Below are positions 7,410-11,229 of a stretch of 11,229 nt of DNA, piece after piece; the first letter of the stretch is position 1, and each line of letters begins with the position of its first letter. A program made the position numbers and the translations under genes. Source of the DNA: Flavobacterium sp. (GTDB lineage Bacteria; Bacteroidota; Bacteroidia; Flavobacteriales; Flavobacteriaceae); assembly GCF_030146175.1 (NCBI RefSeq), contig NZ_JASLCE010000042.1, forward strand, positions 1-11,229. The letters run 5' to 3'. The notes beneath the pieces were generated by a model, which made no database searches, was not told the origin of the DNA, and saw nothing but the letters and a program-made list of their open reading frames with translations.

Positions 7410-7733
7410 ATGTTCGGAGACATTATGGGAATGATGGGGAAACTAAAAGAGACCCAGCAAAAAATTGAAGACACTAAAAAACGTTTGGATACGGTTTTAA
7501 TTGACGAGCAAAGTAACGACGGGCTTTTAAAGGTTACGTTAACGGCTAACAGAACGATAAAATCCATCCAGATTGACGATTCGTTATTGGACGATAAAGA
7601 GCAATTGGAAGACTATCTGCTACTTGTTATTAACAAAGCTATCGCAAAAGCTACGAATGTAAATGAGGTAGAATTGGCCGCAGTGGCTAAAGACGGTATG
7701 CCGAATATTCCCGGAATGGACCTTTTTAAATAA
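7410..7733 (+). CDS. ybaB: YbaB/EbfC family nucleoid-associated protein
   Basis: The 107-residue protein has the YbaB signature: a short Met/Gly-rich start ([20 protein letters not shown]), a long amphipathic helix to about residue 31, a central beta sheet with [22 protein letters not shown] (about 39-60), and a C-terminal helix followed by NIPGMDLFK. YbaB/EbfC proteins form tweezer-like dimers that bind DNA and act as nucleoid-associated proteins. In many bacteria the gene lies next to dnaX and recR; here it stands alone, divergent from the oligopeptidase gene and convergent with the DUF2853 gene. The start at 7410 gives the normal family N-terminus and follows a TAnnTTTG box. Length is usual for the family. 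Confidence 0.92.
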   Translation: MFGDIMGMMGKLKETQQKIEDTKKRLDTVLIDEQSNDGLLKVTLTANRTIKSIQIDDSLLDDKEQLEDYLLLVINKAIAKATNVNEVELAAVAKDGMPNIPGMDLFK

Positions 7734-7753
7734 GAACCGGATCTTTCTATCAT

Positions 7754-7784
7754 AAAAAATAGGGCTTAAAGCCCTATTTTTTTT
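7754..7784. terminator. Bidirectional intrinsic terminator between ybaB and the DUF2853 gene
   Basis: TAGGGC (7760-7765) pairs with GCCCTA (7771-7776), extendable into the TTAAA loop, flanked by six A (7754-7759) and eight T (7777-7784). It separates convergent genes ending at 7733 (+) and 7793 (-). Confidence 0.9.
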
Positions 7785-7792
7785 ATTTTGTC

Positions 7793-8134
7793 CTATTTGT
7801 AAACACTTTCTTTTTTAAAGTGAACCGTCAACAAGTAGTACACTACCGCTCTGTACTTGTTTTTATTTGAACGGCCATATTTTTCTATTACGGCATCAAT
7901 GGCTTTATCCAGTTCCGGACCGTCTTTTAAACCTAACTTTTTGATCAAAAAATTATTTTTAACGGTATCCAACTCCGATTTCGAAGTACCCGAAACAGTA
8001 GAAGAATCTGCATTGTAAATAGAGGGACCGCAACCGATAGTTACTTTTGTCAATAAATCCATATTCGGAGTTACGCCACATTTGTCTTTTAAATCAGCCG
8101 CGTACTTTGCAATTAGTTCATCTCTTTTACTCAT
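7793..8134 (-). CDS. DUF2853 family protein
   Basis: This 113-residue soluble protein matches what I know of DUF2853: an N-terminal helix starting MSKRDELIAKYAADLK, the conserved LLTKVTIGCGPSIYNADSSTVSG core (28-50), SELDTVKNNFLIKKLGL (53-69), and the C-terminal SNKNKYRAVVYYLLTVHFKKESVY (89-112). The family is a small all-helical protein of unknown function, common in Bacteroidota and some Proteobacteria. Two Cys (19 and 35) are present, without a metal-binding pattern. No signal peptide or membrane segment. The gene has its own -7 box upstream and shares a terminator with convergent ybaB; menD lies 100 bases upstream on the same strand, so partial co-transcription is possible because no strong terminator follows menD. 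No function can be given. Confidence 0.88.
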   Translation of the reverse strand: MSKRDELIAKYAADLKDKCGVTPNMDLLTKVTIGCGPSIYNADSSTVSGTSKSELDTVKNNFLIKKLGLKDGPELDKAIDAVIEKYGRSNKNKYRAVVYYLLTVHFKKESVYK

Positions 8135-8177
8135 AATAAATTTGTTTTGTGTTACTTAATTGATTTTTACACTCTTT

Positions 8178-8185
8178 CAAATTTA
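8178..8185 (-). promoter_or_regulatory. -7 promoter box of the DUF2853 gene
   Basis: The minus strand reads TAAATTTG, a match to TAnnTTTG, 44 bases before the ATG at 8134. It sits in the same 14-base word (CAAATTTAACAAAA on the plus strand) found upstream of the PLP-enzyme gene at 5181-5194. No TTG at the normal -33 distance was found. Confidence 0.5.
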
Positions 8186-8234
8186 ACAAAATAAAACCAA
8201 TATGTATTATTTTTAGCAATTATTTTCTTGCTTA

Positions 8235-9890
8235 TTATGTTAGATTTTTAAAATAATCCAGTAAAATTTTATCATTAATCTCCGTAGGCGTATGGATTTC
8301 CAATAGCGCCGGCTGCGTTTTATCGCTAAAGAAAACCGGAAGCGCCTTTTCCAGTTCCGACTGCTCTTTTACCGCCGTATAACGGAATCGGTACATCGCA
8401 GCAAGATGTTCGGCCGTGTACTGATGTTCCGTTTCAAAATAGGTATTAAAAACCGGTGTTTCCTGATGTCCGGGAAGAATTCTGAAAATACCGCCACCTC
8501 CATTATTGATCAATATTATTTTAAAGTCCTTCGGAATATAGGCATTCCACAAGGCATTACTGTCGTACAGAAAACTGATATCACCCGTAATCAGGATGGT
8601 TTCCTTATTTGAGGCTATGGCTGCACCAATCGCAGTCGAAGTACTACCATCAATACCGCTTGTTCCGCGATTACAGAAGACTTCAATCGACGGATCAATT
8701 TCGAATAATTGCGCATAACGGATAGCGGAACTATTACTGATTTGCAACTGACTATTTTGCGGTAAATTGGGTAACAGGGTTTGAAATACGGTAAAATCGG
8801 AATATGGAATACGGCTGGCATAGGCCTCGTGTTTTTCGGCCCGTAATGCTTTTAATGCCACTATTTTTGGCAAATAATCGCTGGCAACCGATTTGCTTTC
8901 CGGTAATAGCGTTCCAAAAAAGGTATTTGGCGTAACTTTAAAGTGTTGTGACAAACAACCAAAGGTATCGTATGCCCGTAAGGTGTCGACATGCCAATGT
9001 TCCTGAGGCGGATATTTCCGTAAAAAGGCTTTGACTCTTTTGGATACAACCATTCCGCCTATAGTAACCAGAATATCGGGTTGAAAATCAGCAAAATCGG
9101 TATCGGTAAATGGGGTGATAATCGTATCGATATTCCCGATAAAATTCGGATGATGCATATTGGATGTCACCTCTTTCATAACCACAACCGACTCTTCATT
9201 GGCCAATTGGTTTATAATTTCCGGTGCTATAGTCTCCGGATCGTTGGTTCCGATAAGAATCAGTTTTTTCGTTGCCTTATTCCATTGTTGGATAAAAGGT
9301 TGTACATCCGACAAAACATTTTCCAACGGTTTGGGCTGGGTTACTTTTGGTTCCACCGAAAGGTTTTCGGTTACTTCATATAACGGTTCTTCGAACGGAG
9401 CATTAATATGTACCGGACCTTTCTGAATGATGGCCGTATTGATTGCTTCATTGATCATTCGATCATTTTCCGCTGACGCTTCTTCCGTAAGGTTAGCATT
9501 ATACAAAATATGGTTAGCAAATACATCCCGCTGCCGAATGGTTTGTCCGTCGCCAATATCAATTTTAGACGTTGGTCGATCGGCAGAAATAATAACCATC
9601 GGCAACTGACTATAAAAGGCTTCGGCTACTGCCGGATAGTAATTCAACAACGCCGAACCGGAAGTGCAGACCAATGCTACCGGTCTTCCGAGTTGTTGCG
9701 CCATACCAACGGCCATAAAGGCGGCACAACGTTCGTCGGCGATACTATAACAATTAAATTCTTTAGAACTGGCAAACCCGATTGTTAAGGGTGCATTTCG
9801 GGATCCCGGGGAAATAATGATATCGAGAAGGCCTTTGGCTTTACAAAGTGCAATTATACTTTGCGCCAAAGGTATTTTTGGGTATGACAT
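8235..9890 (-). CDS. menD: 2-succinyl-5-enolpyruvyl-6-hydroxy-3-cyclohexene-1-carboxylate synthase (MenD)
   Basis: This 551-residue thiamine-diphosphate enzyme joins 2-oxoglutarate (with loss of CO2) to isochorismate, the first committed step of classical menaquinone synthesis. Visible MenD features are SPGSRNAP (28-35, with Ser30 and Arg31 for substrate binding), DERCAAFMA with the catalytic Glu53 that activates ThDP, TSGSALLNYYPAVAEA (76-91), SADRP (102-106), GDGQTIRQ with Gln116, NRGTSGIDG (407-415), and the ThDP/Mg2+ motif GDISFLYDSN...INNGGGGIF (436-469). Length is normal for MenD. The start at 9890 gives the usual MenD N-terminus (MSYPKIPLAQSIIALCKAKG) and follows a TAnnTTTG box. No other men gene is in the window; the next gene downstream encodes a DUF2853 protein and the gene upstream is divergent. 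Cytoplasmic. Confidence 0.96.
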   Translation of the reverse strand: MSYPKIPLAQSIIALCKAKGLLDIIISPGSRNAPLTIGFASSKEFNCYSIADERCAAFMAVGMAQQLGRPVALVCTSGSALLNYYPAVAEAFYSQLPMVIISADRPTSKIDIGDGQTIRQRDVFANHILYNANLTEEASAENDRMINEAINTAIIQKGPVHINAPFEEPLYEVTENLSVEPKVTQPKPLENVLSDVQPFIQQWNKATKKLILIGTNDPETIAPEIINQLANEESVVVMKEVTSNMHHPNFIGNIDTIITPFTDTDFADFQPDILVTIGGMVVSKRVKAFLRKYPPQEHWHVDTLRAYDTFGCLSQHFKVTPNTFFGTLLPESKSVASDYLPKIVALKALRAEKHEAYASRIPYSDFTVFQTLLPNLPQNSQLQISNSSAIRYAQLFEIDPSIEVFCNRGTSGIDGSTSTAIGAAIASNKETILITGDISFLYDSNALWNAYIPKDFKIILINNGGGGIFRILPGHQETPVFNTYFETEHQYTAEHLAAMYRFRYTAVKEQSELEKALPVFFSDKTQPALLEIHTPTEINDKILLDYFKNLT

Positions 9891-9932
9891 TTTGTAATAC
9901 TAGTTTAAATTGAGCGTCCTGAAACGCAATAA

Positions 9933-9940
9933 CAAATTTA
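9933..9940 (-). promoter_or_regulatory. -7 promoter box of menD
   Basis: The minus strand reads TAAATTTG, a match to TAnnTTTG, 43 bases before the menD ATG. A TTTG lies at 9966-9963, 22 bases upstream, slightly longer than the usual -33 spacing. Confidence 0.5.
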
Positions 9941-9965
9941 AGGTAGTCTGTCGAATTTCCTTCAA

Positions 9966-10003
9966 AAAAAGTGTGAAACTTTCTATCTTTGAGTACACTT
10001 TTT
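9966..10003. repeat. 9-bp inverted repeat bracketing the acetyltransferase -7 box
   Basis: AAAAAGTGT (9966-9974) and ACACTTTTT (9995-10003) are perfect reverse complements separated by 20 bases. The TATCTTTG promoter box (9984-9991) lies between the arms, so the pair could be an operator; the homopolymer part of each arm lowers its specificity. Confidence 0.4.
9984..9991 (+). promoter_or_regulatory. -7 promoter box of the GNAT acetyltransferase gene
   Basis: TATCTTTG is a full match to TAnnTTTG, 26 bases before the ATG at 10018. No TTG is present at the expected -33 position. Its position excludes translation from the in-frame ATG far upstream near 9910. Confidence 0.6.
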
Positions 10004-10017
10004 GTAATGCTTTATAT

Positions 10018-10512
10018 ATGTCTGTCACCCTACGTCCCGTAACCGAAAACGATATTCCGCACGTATTGGAAATTATCAATTACGAAATCCTGAACGGTGT
10101 TTCTATTTACGATTATACGCCACGAACACTGGATGCACAACAGCAAATAATCCGTGAAAAAGAGGCTAAAAACTTCCCGTTTCTGGTAGCGGTTTCCGAT
10201 GGCGCAATCGCCGGTTTTGCAACCTATGGTGATTTCCGTTTTAAGGAAGGCTATCGCTTTACGGTCGAACATTCGGTTTATCTGCACCATGAACACCAGG
10301 GAAAAGGCGTTGGAAAACTACTACTCGAAGCTTTGATCAAAATCGCCCGGGCACAACAAAAGCATACCATGATCGCAGTGATCGATGCCGAAAATGATGG
10401 CAGCATCCGGTTTCATCAAAAAATGGGGTTTGAAATCGCCGGAACCCTACGGGAAAGCGGTTATAAATTTGATCGCTGGCTGGATTCGGTATTTCTGCAA
10501 TTATTTTTATAA
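10018..10512 (+). CDS. GNAT N-acetyltransferase, phosphinothricin / methionine-sulfone acetyltransferase type
   Basis: The 164-residue product begins MSVTLRPVTENDIPHVLEI, the normal N-terminus of this group. It carries acetyl-CoA motif A, VEHSVYLHHEHQGKGVGKLL (83-102) with the pyrophosphate loop Q94-GKGVG, Glu84 at the position of the proposed catalytic base, and motif B with VIDAENDGSIRFHQKMGFEIAG (121-142) followed by RWLDSVFLQ (153-161), all characteristic of PAT/YncA-type enzymes. These acetylate the amino group of phosphinothricin, methionine sulfone or sulfoximine or related amino-acid analogues; the natural substrate is not predictable here. A longer frame open to 9910 was rejected because its first 36 residues overlie the promoter and do not resemble the family. 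It is divergent from menD and convergent with the glutathione peroxidase gene. No export signal. Confidence 0.9.
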   Translation: MSVTLRPVTENDIPHVLEIINYEILNGVSIYDYTPRTLDAQQQIIREKEAKNFPFLVAVSDGAIAGFATYGDFRFKEGYRFTVEHSVYLHHEHQGKGVGKLLLEALIKIARAQQKHTMIAVIDAENDGSIRFHQKMGFEIAGTLRESGYKFDRWLDSVFLQLFL

Positions 10513-10534
10513 AAAAACCTCCGTAAAACGGAGG
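10511..10534. terminator. Intrinsic terminator between the acetyltransferase and glutathione peroxidase genes
   Basis: CCTCCGT (10518-10524) pairs with ACGGAGG (10528-10534) around a 3-base loop. On the minus strand it is followed by seven T (10517-10511), a strong terminator for the glutathione peroxidase gene ending at 10556. On the plus strand the following sequence is only moderately T-rich, so it is weaker for the acetyltransferase gene. Confidence 0.85.
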
Positions 10535-10555
10535 CTTCTTTACTTTTTATATGTC

Positions 10556-11143
10556 TTAGCTTTTAATCCAATCGATAACTTCTTTGCTATCCGGTAGTGT
10601 TTTCGGGCTAATCACTTTAACCAACTGTCCTTTTTCGTTGATCAGGTATTTCTGGAAATTCCATTCTACCTGACTATCCTGATAACCGTTTTTGGATTTT
10701 TCGGTTAAAAAGTGGTACAATGGCGCCATATCATCCCCTTTTACGGATATTTTTTCCATCATTGGGAACGTCACGCCATAGTTTTTTGAGCAGAAAGTTG
10801 CGATTTCCTTATTCGATCCCGGTTCCTGTGCTCCGAAATTATTGGCCGGAAAACCTACGATTATAAAGTTTTTGTTTTTATACTCCGTATACAACTTTTG
10901 CAATTGCTCGTACTGCGGTGTTAAGCCACATTCGGACGCGGTATTGACTACCATTACCTTTTTTCCTTTTAACTTCGAAAAATCAAAGGTTTTTCCCTCG
11001 ATATCTTTTACTTTAAACTGGTAAATGTTTTCTGCATTCATAGCGGCTAATTTTTCGGTTGATGCTGATGTTGCTTTATTTTGCGCCTGAATCTGGCCAC
11101 TGAAAAGTGCCAGTACGGAACAGGCCAATAGTAATTTTTTCAT
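10556..11143 (-). CDS. Glutathione peroxidase family protein, exported 2-Cys (thioredoxin-type) form
   Basis: The 195-residue protein starts with a Sec signal peptide (MKKLLLACSVLALFSGQIQA, cleavage near residues 20-21), so it should act in the periplasm. The GPx fold follows: peroxidatic Cys72 in NTASECGLTPQY (no selenocysteine), Gln106 in FGAQEPGSN, and Trp161-Asn162 in WNFQKYL complete the usual catalytic tetrad. Cys118 in FCSKNYGVTFPMM corresponds to the resolving Cys82 of yeast Gpx3, so the enzyme probably forms a Cys72-Cys118 disulfide and is recycled by a thioredoxin-like reductant rather than glutathione. It reduces H2O2 or lipid hydroperoxides. Cys8 lies in the signal peptide too early for a convincing lipobox. 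The gene is a single unit with a good promoter upstream and a strong terminator downstream. Confidence 0.93.
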   Translation of the reverse strand: MKKLLLACSVLALFSGQIQAQNKATSASTEKLAAMNAENIYQFKVKDIEGKTFDFSKLKGKKVMVVNTASECGLTPQYEQLQKLYTEYKNKNFIIVGFPANNFGAQEPGSNKEIATFCSKNYGVTFPMMEKISVKGDDMAPLYHFLTEKSKNGYQDSQVEWNFQKYLINEKGQLVKVISPKTLPDSKEVIDWIKS

Positions 11144-11156
11144 TTTTCTTTTTTAT

Positions 11157-11184
11157 CAAAAGTAAACATTTTATACTTCCACAA
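11157..11184 (-). promoter_or_regulatory. -33/-7 promoter of the glutathione peroxidase gene
   Basis: On the minus strand TTG (11184-11182) is followed after exactly 17 bases by TACTTTTG (11164-11157), matching the Flavobacterium consensus TTG-N17-TAnnTTTG. Transcription should start near 11150, giving a very short leader before the ATG at 11143. This is the only promoter in the window with both elements at ideal spacing. Confidence 0.72.
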
Positions 11185-11210
11185 TTATTAAACATTTCAT
11201 AATTAATTGT
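11181..11210. repeat. 7-bp inverted repeat over the -33 element of the glutathione peroxidase promoter
   Basis: ACAATTA (11181-11187) and TAATTGT (11204-11210) form a perfect inverted repeat with a 16-base spacer, and the left arm contains the -33 TTG. A regulator bound here could affect the promoter, but the sequence is AT-rich and short, so chance is a real alternative. Confidence 0.25.
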
Positions 11211-11229
11211 CGTGCCAAATCGATTTTAA

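Noticed and set aside
7340..7567. 75-codon minus-strand open frame upstream of the oligopeptidase gene
   Set aside because: It is antisense to ybaB and covers the intergenic promoter region; ybaB has a clear family match on the other strand.
8215..8232. Possible menD terminator, AGCAA paired with TTGCT
   Set aside because: The stem is five pairs with an eight-base loop and there is no T-run on the minus strand after it.
9081..9788. Several plus-strand open frames of 60-100 codons inside menD
   Set aside because: They are shadows of the menD reading frame with no recognisable domain or promoter.
9910..10017. N-terminal extension of 36 residues to the acetyltransferase
   Set aside because: It overlies the TATCTTTG promoter and the inverted repeat, and the family N-terminus begins at the ATG at 10018.
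10556..11143. Lipoprotein signal in the glutathione peroxidase (LLAC at residues 5-8)
   Set aside because: The hydrophobic segment continues after the Cys and only four residues precede it after the charged start, which fits a type I signal peptide instead.
1..11229. Mobile element, phage, toxin-antitoxin, CRISPR or biosynthetic gene cluster
   Set aside because: No transposase, integrase, repeat array, small paired genes or synthase modules were found; codon use and gene content look uniform and chromosomal.

Overview
The window looks like a chromosomal segment of a Bacteroidota bacterium, most likely a Flavobacteriaceae member close to Flavobacterium. Supporting signs are the moderately AT-rich base composition, the general absence of Shine-Dalgarno sequences, the repeated TAnnTTTG (-7) promoter boxes typical of the Bacteroidota primary sigma factor, and protein families typical of this phylum (a DUF4876-like C-terminus, a DUF6850-like outer-membrane barrel, DUF2853). 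No tRNA, rRNA, CRISPR array, insertion sequence or phage gene was seen.

Region 1 (1-3110, + strand) is the most interesting part. It is the 3' end of an apparent operon: the tail of a DUF4876-like protein, a 520-residue outer-membrane beta-barrel (DUF6850-like) and, 2 bases later, a diheme c-type peroxidase of the bacterial CCP/MauG superfamily. The peroxidase has a Tyr at the position where classical peroxidases carry the Met ligand of the electron-transfer heme. It also matches MauG in the spacing of Trp, Gln, Pro and Glu in the distal pocket. An envelope cassette of this kind, probably with a TonB-dependent receptor upstream of the window, suggests a metal- or cofactor-handling or protein-modifying system rather than simple peroxide detoxification.

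Region 2 (3077-7339, - strand genes) holds an S1/winged-helix RNA-binding protein (CvfB-like), a PLP enzyme resembling the catalytic core of cystathionine beta-synthase, and an oligopeptidase B-type serine peptidase with an export signal. An inverted repeat lies in the leader of the PLP enzyme gene.

Region 3 (7340-9950) holds a YbaB/EbfC nucleoid-associated protein (+), a small DUF2853 protein (-) and MenD (-), which makes the menaquinone intermediate SEPHCHC and so implies menaquinone-based respiration.

Region 4 (9950-11229) holds a GNAT acetyltransferase of the phosphinothricin/methionine-sulfone acetyltransferase type (+) and an exported 2-Cys glutathione peroxidase (-) with the best -33/-7 promoter in the window. 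Three of the four intrinsic terminators sit between convergent genes and look bidirectional. Apart from the first cassette the genes are mostly single-gene transcription units with housekeeping, redox and envelope roles.
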